Source of the DNA: Citrobacter rodentium NBRC 105723 = DSM 16636
GTDB taxonomy: Bacteria > Pseudomonadota > Gammaproteobacteria > Enterobacterales > Enterobacteriaceae
DNA length: 64,000 nucleotides
Direction: 5' to 3'
NCBI RefSeq assembly: GCF_021278985.1
Contig: NZ_CP082833.1
Span: forward strand, 2,480,001 to 2,544,000
Every line of letters begins with the position of its first letter. The stretch's first letter is position 1. This document shows, in pieces, positions 53,355 to 61,937 of this stretch. The translations under genes were made by a program, and so were the position numbers. The notes under the pieces were generated by a model. The model was given only the letters and a program-made list of their open reading frames with translations. It did no database searches and had not been told where the DNA came from.

Positions 53355-54116
53355 ATGATTTTGAATGCATTCTCTCTCGAAGGTAAAGTCGCGGTAGTCA
53401 CCGGTTGCGATACCGGTCTGGGTCAGGGCATGGCGCTTGGTCTGGCGGAAGCCGGCTGCGATATCGTCGGGATTAACATTGTCGAGCCGACGGAAACAAT
53501 CGAACGCGTGACCGCGCTGGGCCGTCGCTTTTTAAGCCTGACCGCAGATCTGCGTCAGATCGACGGCATCCCGGCGCTGCTGGAGCGTGCGGTGGCTGAA
53601 TTTGGCCATATCGATATTCTGGTCAACAACGCTGGTCTGATTCGTCGCGAAGATGCGATCGATTTCAGCGAAAAAGACTGGGACGACGTTATGAACCTGA
53701 ATATCAAGAGCGTGTTCTTTATGTCGCAGGCGGCGGCGAAGCACTTTATCGCGCAGGGCAAGGGCGGCAAAATCATCAACATCGCGTCGATGCTTTCCTT
53801 CCAGGGCGGCATCCGCGTACCGTCTTACACCGCCTCCAAGAGCGGCGTGATGGGCATCACCCGCCTGATGGCGAACGAGTGGGCGAAGCACAATATCAAC
53901 GTTAACGCTATCGCGCCGGGCTATATGGCGACCAATAACACTCAGCAGCTGCGCGCGGACGAACAGCGCAGCGCTGAGATCCTCGATCGTATCCCGGCGG
54001 GGCGCTGGGGTCTGCCGAGCGATCTGATGGGGCCGGTGGTATTCCTGGCGTCCAGCGCGTCTGACTACGTCAATGGCTACACCGTGGCGGTTGACGGCGG
54101 CTGGCTGGCGCGTTAA
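53355..54116 (+). CDS. kduD: KduD, 2-dehydro-3-deoxy-D-gluconate 5-dehydrogenase
   Basis: 253 residues, short-chain dehydrogenase. The nucleotide loop is TGCDTGLGQGMA, followed by LVNNAGLIRR and the catalytic Ser-Tyr-Lys in NIASMLSFQG and PSYTASKSG. It reduces the KduI product with NAD(P)H to 2-keto-3-deoxygluconate, which enters the KdgK-Eda route (not in this window). It lies 57 bases after kduI and is ended by a strong terminator, so kduID form one transcript. Confidence 0.95.
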   Translation: MILNAFSLEGKVAVVTGCDTGLGQGMALGLAEAGCDIVGINIVEPTETIERVTALGRRFLSLTADLRQIDGIPALLERAVAEFGHIDILVNNAGLIRREDAIDFSEKDWDDVMNLNIKSVFFMSQAAAKHFIAQGKGGKIINIASMLSFQGGIRVPSYTASKSGVMGITRLMANEWAKHNINVNAIAPGYMATNNTQQLRADEQRSAEILDRIPAGRWGLPSDLMGPVVFLASSASDYVNGYTVAVDGGWLAR

Positions 54117-54135
54117 TTCCTCTTTCGTGTTTTTG

Positions 54136-54162
54136 AAACCCTGCCTGCGGCAGGGTTTTTTT
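54136..54162 (+). terminator. Terminator after kduD
   Basis: Stem CCCTGC/GCAGGG with a 5-base loop and a following run of seven T, 20 bases after the kduD stop. Confidence 0.85.
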
Positions 54163-54302
54163 ATCTCTCCATATAGCTTAGTCCATATTCTGATTATTCA
54201 TTCATCCATATCGTTTTACGGCGAGGTATATCCATTTTTGTTAAAAAGCTTATTAAACAAACAAATAAAAATATTTTTCAGATAAGCGGATATATTTGAA
54301 AG

Positions 54303-54348
54303 TGTAATGTCCATCACATAACGCTACTGTGTAGCTGTTTTGTCCATG
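54303..54348 (+). promoter_or_regulatory. CRP and AraC sites upstream of araE
   Basis: TGTAATGTCCATCACA (54303-54318) fits a CRP site. TAGCTGTTTTGTCCATG (54332-54348) fits the AraC half-site TAGC-N7-TCCATA. Both activators control araE in E. coli. Confidence 0.65.
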
Positions 54349-54429
54349 TTTATGCCGTTTCCTGCCTGACGCCTTGCTGGCGAATATCTTACTTTTTGAT
54401 CATGTCTTACTCTGTTGTGGCAGGAAAAT

Positions 54430-55848
54430 ATGGTGTCTATCAATCATGACTCAGCTTTAACGCCGCGCGCGCTGCGCGATACGCGACGTATGAATCTGTT
54501 TGTATCGGTCTCGGCGGCCGTGGCAGGCTTACTCTTTGGCCTGGATATCGGGGTTATTGCCGGGGCGTTGCCGTTTATCACCGATCACTTCGTCCTGACC
54601 AGCCGGCTGCAGGAGTGGGTTGTGAGCAGCATGATGCTCGGCGCGGCGATTGGCGCGCTGTTCAACGGCTGGCTTTCATTCCGGCTGGGACGCAAATATA
54701 GCCTGATGGCCGGAGCGATCCTGTTTGTCGCCGGATCGCTGGGATCGGCCTTTGCCAACAGCGTTGAGGTGCTGATCGCCGCCCGCGTGGTGTTAGGTAT
54801 TGCCGTAGGCATCGCGTCGTACACCGCGCCGCTCTATCTTTCTGAAATGGCGAGCGAAAACGTGCGCGGCAAGATGATCAGCATGTATCAGCTGATGGTA
54901 ACGCTGGGCATTGTGCTGGCGTTTTTATCGGATACGGCATTCAGCTACAGCGGCAACTGGCGCGCGATGCTCGGGGTGCTGGCGCTGCCCGCCGTATTGC
55001 TGATCGTTCTGGTGATTTTTTTGCCTAACAGTCCGCGCTGGCTGGCGCAGAAAGGCCGTCATATCGAAGCCGAAGAGGTCCTGCGGATGCTGCGCGATAC
55101 GTCGGAAAAAGCCCGCGAGGAGCTGAATGAAATTCGTGAGAGCCTGAGGCTGAAGCAGGGCGGCTGGGCGCTGTTTAAAGTTAACCGGAACGTGCGCCGC
55201 GCGGTGTTTCTCGGCATGCTGTTACAGGCGATGCAGCAGTTTACCGGGATGAACATCATCATGTATTACGCGCCGCGTATTTTTAAAATGGCGGGCTTTA
55301 CCACCACCGAACAGCAGATGATCGCCACGCTGGTGGTCGGCCTGACCTTTATGTTCGCCACTTTTATCGCGGTGTTTACCGTGGATAAAGCCGGGCGTAA
55401 ACCGGCGTTGAAAATCGGCTTCAGCGTGATGGCGATCGGCACGCTGGTGCTGGGCTATTGCCTGATGCAGTTTGACAACGGCACCGCCTCAGGCGGTCTG
55501 TCATGGCTTTCCGTTGGCATGACCATGATGTGTATTGCCGGTTATGCGATGAGTGCCGCGCCGGTAGTATGGATCCTGTGTTCTGAAATTCAGCCGCTGA
55601 AATGCCGTGACTTTGGTATTACCTGTTCCACCACCACCAACTGGGTGTCGAATATGATTATCGGCGCGACCTTCCTGACGCTGCTCGACAGCATCGGCGC
55701 CGCGGGCACCTTCTGGCTTTATACCGCGCTGAACGTGGCGTTTATCGGCATCACCTTCTGGCTGATTCCGGAAACCAAAAACGTCACCCTGGAACATATT
55801 GAACGTAAGCTGATGGCAGGTGAGAAGTTAAGAAATATTGGGGTGTGA
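54430..55848 (+). CDS. araE: AraE arabinose-proton symporter
   Basis: 472 residues from ATG 54430 (MVSINHDSALTPRALRDTRR), the E. coli AraE length. Twelve membrane helices of the sugar-porter MFS family, with FGLDIGVIAGALPFITDHF, RLGRKYSLMAG, PNSPRWLAQKGR, QQFTGMNIIMYYAP and PETKNVTLEHIE. It imports L-arabinose with protons. A 15-base in-frame extension to 54415 is unlikely. The neighbours kduD and ygeA are those of E. coli, except that togMNAB and kdgF are placed between araE and ygeA. Confidence 0.96.
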   Translation: MVSINHDSALTPRALRDTRRMNLFVSVSAAVAGLLFGLDIGVIAGALPFITDHFVLTSRLQEWVVSSMMLGAAIGALFNGWLSFRLGRKYSLMAGAILFVAGSLGSAFANSVEVLIAARVVLGIAVGIASYTAPLYLSEMASENVRGKMISMYQLMVTLGIVLAFLSDTAFSYSGNWRAMLGVLALPAVLLIVLVIFLPNSPRWLAQKGRHIEAEEVLRMLRDTSEKAREELNEIRESLRLKQGGWALFKVNRNVRRAVFLGMLLQAMQQFTGMNIIMYYAPRIFKMAGFTTTEQQMIATLVVGLTFMFATFIAVFTVDKAGRKPALKIGFSVMAIGTLVLGYCLMQFDNGTASGGLSWLSVGMTMMCIAGYAMSAAPVVWILCSEIQPLKCRDFGITCSTTTNWVSNMIIGATFLTLLDSIGAAGTFWLYTALNVAFIGITFWLIPETKNVTLEHIERKLMAGEKLRNIGV

Positions 55849-55854
55849 TGTTAT

Positions 55855-55964
55855 TGCCTGGTGGCGCTGCGCTTACCGGGCCTACCGATTATTGCAGGCA
55901 CCGGCGCATGTTTTACATCAGCACATAACCTTGTAGGCCGGGTAAGGCGAAGCCGCCACCCGGC
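55855..55964. repeat. REP/BIME-type palindromic repeats between araE and togB
   Basis: Two inverted REP-like units, GCCTGGTGGCGCTGCGCTTA near 55856 and GTAGGCCGGGTAAGGCGAAG near 55933, lie between convergent genes. This is the usual place and form of enterobacterial REP units. Confidence 0.8.
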
Positions 55965-55972
55965 ATTTTGCA

Positions 55973-57259
55973 TCAACGCATAGCGCGTCTCAGGATCCGT
56001 TCGGCCTGGCGCTGGAAATCCGCCGCCGTTTCTTCCACCGTTTTCTGCCCGTAGTCGATGTACTGCAAAGAGGTGCCGAACTGGGCAACGATCTGCGGAT
56101 CGTCAAAGTACGGCGAGACGGACAGTTTAGCTGGCAAAGACTGCGCCAGACGCAGGCCCGCGACCGACGGGTCGTCCTCTTTAATCGTGCCGTCCGCGGT
56201 GAGAATCGCCACCGCCGCTTTGCTCAACGGCACGCCGCGCTCCAGCCCCAGCGTCTCAACGCCTTCTTTGCTGTTCAGCAGGAAGTTAATCAGCTTCGCC
56301 GCCGCTTCCGGGTTCTTCGTTGACTTGCCAATCGAGAGCATCTGCGCCGGTTTAAAGAACAGGCCCGCGTCGGTCGCGCCCGGCAGCATCGGGTAGTCGC
56401 CCAGCTCCAGCTTCGCTGGCGGCTTCAGGTTGTCGGAATATTTGGTGATAGTAGAGTTCCACATGTAGGTGCCGCCCCATTCCCCCTGGATCCACGGCTT
56501 CATTTCGTACATGTTGCTCTTACCAAACGAGGCGTAGTATTTGGTGTCCGGCATCACGTGACTGTCGATGAGCTTTTTGTACATCTGGAAGAACTCAACC
56601 CACTGCTCCTTGCTGTAAGCGAACTTCTTCGTCTTTTCATCAACCGCCGGGATGTTGTATTTCTGAATCATGTACGAATTCAGCAGTGCCAGGGTATCCT
56701 GATGCTCCAGCACTACCGGGAAGTACTGCTTGCCCAGTTTGCTTTCGAAGGTTTTACCCGCAGCCATCAGCTCATCCCAGCTTTTCGGATAGGCAATGCC
56801 CGCTTTTTTCCAGGTTTCATCATTAAAATAGAACACCCGGGCGGTCACGGAGATCGGAATGCCGTTCAGCTTGCCGTTGATCGTGGTGGACTGTAGCTCT
56901 TTCGGATCGAACTGGCTTAAATCGATAACGTCCTTCAGTTTGTTCAGATCGTAGAAGCCGTCGCCGGTTTTCGAGAAGATCGGCAGCCAGTTCCAGTTGG
57001 TCTGCATCACGTCAGGTTCCGTACCGCCGGCAATCTGAGTGGTCAGACGCGACAGATGACCGTCCCAGCCGGTATATTCCGCCTTGACGTTGATATCCGG
57101 GTTTTGCTTATGGAACTCCTCGAGAGCTTTCAACGTCACCTGGTGACGGCCATTGCCGCCCCACCAGGACATGCGTAAATCAACGTTTTGCGCCATTGAC
57201 GGCAGCGCGGTAAGTCCCAGAGTAGCGGAGATCGCGGCGCTTAAAAGCACTTTTTTCAT
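55973..57259 (-). CDS. togB: TogB, oligogalacturonide ABC transporter binding protein
   Basis: 428 residues with a signal peptide (TALPSMAQN). It is an extracellular solute-binding protein of family 1: RMSWWGGNGRHQVTLKALEE, IAGGTEPDVMQTNWNWLP, EWGGTYMWNSTI, FLLNSKEGVETLGLERGVPL. It captures oligogalacturonides in the periplasm for TogMN. It ends the togMNAB operon, as in Dickeya and Klebsiella, 14 bases after togA. Confidence 0.9.
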   Translation of the reverse strand: MKKVLLSAAISATLGLTALPSMAQNVDLRMSWWGGNGRHQVTLKALEEFHKQNPDINVKAEYTGWDGHLSRLTTQIAGGTEPDVMQTNWNWLPIFSKTGDGFYDLNKLKDVIDLSQFDPKELQSTTINGKLNGIPISVTARVFYFNDETWKKAGIAYPKSWDELMAAGKTFESKLGKQYFPVVLEHQDTLALLNSYMIQKYNIPAVDEKTKKFAYSKEQWVEFFQMYKKLIDSHVMPDTKYYASFGKSNMYEMKPWIQGEWGGTYMWNSTITKYSDNLKPPAKLELGDYPMLPGATDAGLFFKPAQMLSIGKSTKNPEAAAKLINFLLNSKEGVETLGLERGVPLSKAAVAILTADGTIKEDDPSVAGLRLAQSLPAKLSVSPYFDDPQIVAQFGTSLQYIDYGQKTVEETAADFQRQAERILRRAMR

Positions 57260-57273
57260 TTTTATAACTCCAG

Positions 57274-58401
57274 TCAGAGAGAGATGTTCTGTTCGGTTTT
57301 TGCGTCAAAGATATGACATTTATTCATGTCGAACCTGAAATACACTTTTCGATGAAGTCCCTTTTCAATCATGGGCTTAGCTTTATCAGAAGGAACGCGG
57401 GCGGTCAGTTCATAATCAGACACCTTCAGGTAAACGAAGAATTCATGCCCCATGTTTTCCACGCGTACCATCTCACCGCTACAGCCTCCTTCAGCAAACG
57501 GCTCGTCAGACAGTTCAACGAATTCCGGGCGAATGCCATAAAACACCTCCTGGCCCTGGCTGGCTGACACTTTGTCCTGCAATCTTTCACTCAGGGGCAG
57601 CGTTTCGTTACCAATGATCAGCGCCAGACGTCCGGCTTCATCCACCAGTTTGCTGGCGCGGATGTTCATCTCCGGCGCGCCGATAAAGCCTGCGACGAAC
57701 ATATTCTTCGGCTTGTGGTAGAGGTTGTCCGGCGTATCGACCTGCATGATGTGTCCGAGTTTCATCACGCAGATACGATCGCCCATGGTCATCGCTTCGG
57801 TCTGGTCGTGCGTCACGTAGACGGTGGTCGCCGGTTTGCCGGATTTCTTCAGTTGCTTATGCAGATCGGAGATGCGGATGCGCATTGAGGCGCGCAGTTT
57901 GGCGTCGAGGTTCGACAGCGGTTCGTCGAACAGGAACACGTCCGGCTTTTTCACAATGGCGCGGCCAACCGCTACGCGCTGCGCCTGGCCGCCGGAAAGC
58001 TGGCGCGGCAGACGGTCGAGCAGCTCTTCCAGCTCCAGAATCTTCGCCGCCTCATTCACCTGTGCGTCGATCTGATCTTTCGGCATCTTGCTCAGCTTGA
58101 GGCCAAAGGCCAGGTTTTCGCGCACCGTCATATGCGGATAGAGCGCATAGTTCTGGAACACCATCGCAATTCCGCGCTCTTTCGGCGCCAGGTTATTGAC
58201 GACCTTATCGCCGATGCGCACTTCGCCGCCGCTGATGGTTTCCAGCCCGGCCAGCATTCGCAGGGTGGTGGATTTGGCGCAGCCGGAAGGCCCGACGATC
58301 ACCATAAATTCCCCTTCCGCGATCTTAAGGTCGATAGCATGTACCGCTTTGAAGCCGTTGGAGTAGACCTTTTCCAGTTTGTTGAAAATCACTTCAGCCA
58401 T
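57274..58401 (-). CDS. togA: TogA, oligogalacturonide ABC transporter ATPase
   Basis: 375 residues of the MalK/UgpC type with a C-terminal regulatory (TOBE-like) domain. The Walker A reads GPSGCAKSTT, with Ala where most members have Gly (GPSGCGKST). I confirmed the codon as GCC. The rest is normal: Q-loop VFQNYALYPHMTV, signature LSGGQAQRVAVGRA, Walker B VFLFDEPLSNLDAKLR and switch VTHDQTEAMT. It drives TogMN. It lies between togN and togB. Confidence 0.92.
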   Translation of the reverse strand: MAEVIFNKLEKVYSNGFKAVHAIDLKIAEGEFMVIVGPSGCAKSTTLRMLAGLETISGGEVRIGDKVVNNLAPKERGIAMVFQNYALYPHMTVRENLAFGLKLSKMPKDQIDAQVNEAAKILELEELLDRLPRQLSGGQAQRVAVGRAIVKKPDVFLFDEPLSNLDAKLRASMRIRISDLHKQLKKSGKPATTVYVTHDQTEAMTMGDRICVMKLGHIMQVDTPDNLYHKPKNMFVAGFIGAPEMNIRASKLVDEAGRLALIIGNETLPLSERLQDKVSASQGQEVFYGIRPEFVELSDEPFAEGGCSGEMVRVENMGHEFFVYLKVSDYELTARVPSDKAKPMIEKGLHRKVYFRFDMNKCHIFDAKTEQNISL

Positions 58402-58413
58402 GGTATTTCCCTC

Positions 58414-59316
58414 TTAACCTTTAATTCCGCTGCTGGTTACGCCCTGTACGAAGTAGCGCTGTGCCAGGAAGAAGACAATGATGGATGGCAGAATGGAGAT
58501 GCTCGCCATCGCCAGTATTTCGTTCCACGGCGCGCCTTCGGTGACGTCGATGGACATTTTCAGCGCCAGTGCGATCGGGTATTTATCCACGCTGTAGACA
58601 TAGATCAGCGGACCGATAAAGTCGTTCATCGACCACATGAACTGGAACAGCGCAACCGAGATAATCGCCGGTTTGAGGATCGGCACCACCACGTACCACA
58701 GCACCTGGAAGGAGTTGCAGCCGTCGATTTGCGCCGCTTCTTCCATATCGCGCGGCACTCCGCGCAGGAACTGGATCAGCATAAAGACGAAGAATCCCTG
58801 GGTGGCGAAGGCCAGCGGCAGATACAGCGGCATGTAGCTGTTCAGCATGCCCATTTCGCGGAACATCAGGTACTGTGGGATCAGCAGTACGGTGCTCGGC
58901 AACAGCATGGTGGCGATAAGCGTGGCGAACCAGAATTTCTTCCACGGGATCTCAAAGCGGGCAAAGCCATACGCCACGATGGTGGAGGAGATAATGGTCA
59001 GGATCACTTTCGGGATCACATACTTAAAGGTGTTCAGCATGTAATGGCCGAAGTTGTACTCGGTGCCGGTTTTCCAGCCGTTCACAAAGCCGTCCCAGGT
59101 GGCGTGCGCTGGCCACAGGCTAAGGGTGGTGAAGATTTCATGGTTCGGCTTGAACGACGCCGAGAACATCCACACCAGCGGATAAAGCATCAGCAGGCCG
59201 ACGAACAGCAAAATGACGTAGCGGACGGCGGCGTTAATTTTCTCGCGACGCAGGGTGCGCGCCACTTCACGTTCAGCCACGCTCTGTGCTGATGTAATTT
59301 CCTGAATATCAGCCAT
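58414..59316 (-). CDS. togN: TogN, oligogalacturonide ABC transporter permease
   Basis: 300 residues from ATG 59316 (MADIQEITSAQSV), which overlaps the togM stop by eight bases. A longer frame to 59517 is an artefact inside togM. It has six membrane helices of the MalG type, with the EAA loop EEAAQIDGCNSFQVLWYVVVPILKP split as EEAAQIDGC and VVPILKPA. It pairs with TogM to form the inner-membrane channel. Confidence 0.92.
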   Translation of the reverse strand: MADIQEITSAQSVAEREVARTLRREKINAAVRYVILLFVGLLMLYPLVWMFSASFKPNHEIFTTLSLWPAHATWDGFVNGWKTGTEYNFGHYMLNTFKYVIPKVILTIISSTIVAYGFARFEIPWKKFWFATLIATMLLPSTVLLIPQYLMFREMGMLNSYMPLYLPLAFATQGFFVFMLIQFLRGVPRDMEEAAQIDGCNSFQVLWYVVVPILKPAIISVALFQFMWSMNDFIGPLIYVYSVDKYPIALALKMSIDVTEGAPWNEILAMASISILPSIIVFFLAQRYFVQGVTSSGIKG

Positions 59317-60199
59317 TTTTGCCTCCCTTATCGGCAGAGTAGAACACCCAGTATTTCGACGACTTAAAGGCAACGGCGGCAAAGATGGCGACGACCAGGA
59401 ACAGGATCCAGGCCAGCGCCGCGCCGTAGCCCATATCGAAGTACTTAAAGGCGGTATCGTAGATATAGAGCGAGAACAGATACGTTGAGTAGGTCGGACC
59501 GCCGCCGGTGATGACATACGGACCGGTAAACTCCTGGAATGCCTGGGTGGTTTGCATAATGAAGTTGAAGAAAATAACCGGCGTAATCAGCGGCACGGTC
59601 ACCTTCATAAACATCTGCCATTTGGATGCGCCGTCGATCATTGCGGCTTCATACTGCGACTGCGGAACGTTTTGCAGCGCCGCAAGGAAAATGACCATCG
59701 CCGATCCGAACTGCCAGACGCGCAGCAGGGTGACGGACATCAGCGCCAGCGACGGTTCGCCCAGCCAGTTCACCGGATCGAAGCCAAACACGCCGATAAA
59801 GCTGTTGAGCAGACCATCAATGGCAAACAGCGCGCGCCAGAGAACGGCAATCGCCACGGAACTGCCAAGAATCGACGGGATGTAATAGGCGGTGCGGAAA
59901 AAACCAATGCCGCGTAATTTGAAATTGAGCACAAAGGCGATCCCCAGCGCAAAGGCGAGCTTCAGGGGGATGGTTAAAAAGACATAAGCAAAGGTCACGC
60001 CCATAGATTTCCAGAAGAGGCTATCTTCAGTAAACATGTAGCGATAGTTTTCCACTCCGTTAAACACCGGAGGGCTCATCAAATCGTACTCGGTAAAGCT
60101 GAGAAAGAATGATGAGACGAAGGGAAAGGCGGTAAAGAGTATCAACCCAATTATATAAGGCGATATCCAGGCCAGCCCCAGCAGTTTGTTTTCATTCAT
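59309..60199 (-). CDS. togM: TogM, oligogalacturonide ABC transporter permease
   Basis: 296 residues, first gene of the togMNAB operon. MalF/UgpA-type permease with six helices, starting LLGLAWISPYIIGLILFTAF and with the EAA loop seen in YEAAMIDGASKWQMFMKVT. It imports oligogalacturonides with TogN. A KdgR-like palindrome lies about 205-225 bases upstream. Sequence-wise it is the usual partner of togN in pectin-using enterobacteria. Confidence 0.92.
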   Translation of the reverse strand: MNENKLLGLAWISPYIIGLILFTAFPFVSSFFLSFTEYDLMSPPVFNGVENYRYMFTEDSLFWKSMGVTFAYVFLTIPLKLAFALGIAFVLNFKLRGIGFFRTAYYIPSILGSSVAIAVLWRALFAIDGLLNSFIGVFGFDPVNWLGEPSLALMSVTLLRVWQFGSAMVIFLAALQNVPQSQYEAAMIDGASKWQMFMKVTVPLITPVIFFNFIMQTTQAFQEFTGPYVITGGGPTYSTYLFSLYIYDTAFKYFDMGYGAALAWILFLVVAIFAAVAFKSSKYWVFYSADKGGKNG

Positions 60200-60777
60200 A
60201 CATACCTACCTGGTAACCAATGGTTTAAAACGGAATCTGCTCGTCGTGCCGCGCCACGCGCTTTTTAACGAAAGCGCGCAGGCAAAATTCTTCGGTGTGA
60301 ATCAAAAACTATTTTCTATTGAGCGTTGTTATCTAAAGCCTTTTTCTGTCCGGTTAGAGATGTAACGCCTGAGTTTTAAAACAGGTGAACTGTTGTTCTT
60401 AATTTGTGAAACATGGTTTTAATTTATTTTATTGCTATTTGTTTCGGCGTCATTCTGTAAATGACGGAAATGTGATCGCGGTCGAAACGCTGTTTCAATA
60501 TGGTGAAGTGGCTGGCATTTTTTTACTTTTCTCACTCAGTGGTGGTTGCGCAGGAGAGGCTGTAAAAAGGAAGCGCGGCAGGCTGGTGGCGAACCGTTTG
60601 ATGAATGATTGACAGAGACGGGGGCGCGTTGCGGCTTCCTTTGCCGAAAAGAGGAAAGCGCAGGACAACGCCGCTGGTAAAGAAGGGAGCAGAACGTTAC
60701 CGTCTGATACGCCCTGCGCTTTCGCTGTGTTACTGCCGGAACCGATGGGAGGGTAATGGCATCCGGTAACCCGGCGT
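60200..60777. promoter_or_regulatory. togM upstream region and kdgF downstream region
   Basis: About 580 bases without a credible gene. The left part holds the togM promoter and a KdgR-like box. Near 60654-60723 an 11-bp inverted repeat (GAAAGCGCAGG/CCTGCGCTTTC) of unknown role lies downstream of kdgF and may end its transcript. Confidence 0.45.
60402..60425 (-). promoter_or_regulatory. KdgR-like box upstream of togM
   Basis: TTGTGAAACATGGTTTTAAT has the GAAACA-N-GGTTTT arms of a KdgR site. It lies about 205 bases before togM. Confidence 0.6.
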
Positions 60778-61101
60778 TTATTTAAGAAAGTCTTCCCGCA
60801 CCGGGGTAAAGGTATCGAGCAGGGTGCCGGGCTTCAGGCAGACGCAGCCGTGCATAATATTCGGCTTCTTGTATAGCGTATCTCCGGCGCGCACCACATG
60901 CTTTTCATCACCAATGGTGAATTCAAACTCTCCCGATAATACATAGGTCAGCTGTTCATGAGGATGGTTGTGCAGCGGACCAATCGCACCCTGTTCAAAA
61001 TTAACTTCTACCGCCATCATTTTACCGTCATGGGCGAGTATGCGGCGGGTGACGCCATTGCCCAGATCTTCAAGCGTCGTCTCTTTGTGAAAAATAAACA
61101 T
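60778..61101 (-). CDS. kdgF: KdgF, unsaturated galacturonate-processing cupin
   Basis: 107 residues from ATG 61101 (MFIFHKETTLEDLG), with AGGA upstream. The frame to 61137 runs back through the KdgR box and is rejected. The single cupin has the metal ligands in GPLHNHPHEQLTYVLSGEF and a late His in NIMHGCVCL. KdgF converts 4,5-unsaturated uronates to the linear keto form used by KduI. It is transcribed leftward, behind a near-perfect KdgR palindrome. Confidence 0.9.
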   Translation of the reverse strand: MFIFHKETTLEDLGNGVTRRILAHDGKMMAVEVNFEQGAIGPLHNHPHEQLTYVLSGEFEFTIGDEKHVVRAGDTLYKKPNIMHGCVCLKPGTLLDTFTPVREDFLK

Positions 61102-61119
61102 ACCGGGGTCCTGTTTTTG

Positions 61120-61140
61120 TTTGAAACATTGTTTCATTTA
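61120..61140 (-). promoter_or_regulatory. KdgR box upstream of kdgF
   Basis: TTGAAACATTGTTTCATTT is an almost perfect palindrome with the KdgR core, the best of the four boxes in the window. It lies 19 bases upstream of the kdgF start. Confidence 0.8.
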
Positions 61141-61244
61141 AATTAGCTCAGCGCAGGAAAAAAGAAAACGGTAAGCGAAATGAACTGGAAAGTTGATCAC
61201 AAGTTTGTTTCACTGCTCTGAGCGACGGACATAAGGAGAGGGCG

Positions 61245-61937
61245 ATGAAGACGATTGGGTTATTGGGCGGCATGAGCTGGGAATCGACGATCCCCTATTA
61301 CCGGTTGATTAACGAAGGGATAAAACAGCGTCTCGGCGGACTTCACTCCGCGAGTTTGCTGCTGCACAGCGTTGATTTTCACGCCATTGAAGCCTGCCAG
61401 AGCCGCGGCGAGTGGGATAAAGCGGGAGAAATGCTGGCCGAAGCGGCGCTGGGTCTGCAAAAGGCGGGGGCGGAAGGGATCGTGTTATGTACTAACACCA
61501 TGCATAAAGTGGCACACGTCATTGAATCGCGCTGCTCGCTGCCTTTCTTACATATCGCCGATGCGACGGGACGCGCGATCGCCGCGCGGGGAATGAAGCG
61601 GGTGGCGCTGCTCGGTACGCGTTACACCATGGAGCAGGATTTTTACCGCGGACGGCTGGCGCAGCAGTTTGCCATTGAGAGCCTGGTGCCGGAAGCGGAG
61701 GATCGGGCGACGATCAACCAGATCATTTTTGATGAACTGTGCCTCGGCCAGTTTAGCGAAGCGTCGCGACGCTACTATGTGGACGTTATTGAACGGCTGG
61801 CCGCAGAGGGCGCGCAGGGCGTAATTTTCGGCTGCACCGAAATCGGCCTGCTGGTACCGGCGCAAAGCAGCCCGATCCCGGTATTTGATACCGCCGCGAT
61901 CCACGCTGCGGACGCCGTTGAGTTTATGCTGTCGTAG
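61245..61937 (+). CDS. ygeA: YgeA amino-acid racemase (Asp/Glu racemase family)
   Basis: 230 residues, as in E. coli YgeA, which shares MKTIGLLGGMSWESTIPYYR almost exactly. The two catalytic cysteines are in VLCTNTMHKV and VIFGCTEIGLL. By family knowledge it racemises several amino acids with low specificity, without PLP. Its last 14 bases overlap the end of the convergent lysR gene. Upstream is the kdgF control region, so ygeA probably has its own promoter at about 61200. Confidence 0.93.
   Translation: MKTIGLLGGMSWESTIPYYRLINEGIKQRLGGLHSASLLLHSVDFHAIEACQSRGEWDKAGEMLAEAALGLQKAGAEGIVLCTNTMHKVAHVIESRCSLPFLHIADATGRAIAARGMKRVALLGTRYTMEQDFYRGRLAQQFAIESLVPEAEDRATINQIIFDELCLGQFSEASRRYYVDVIERLAAEGAQGVIFGCTEIGLLVPAQSSPIPVFDTAAIHAADAVEFMLS

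Noticed and set aside
58583..58945. Alternative minus-strand frames inside togN and other transporter genes
   Set aside because: Shadow frames of well-supported permease genes.
60406..60612. Plus-strand frame of 68 codons between togM and kdgF
   Set aside because: It starts inside the KdgR box and has a weak start context and no recognisable product.
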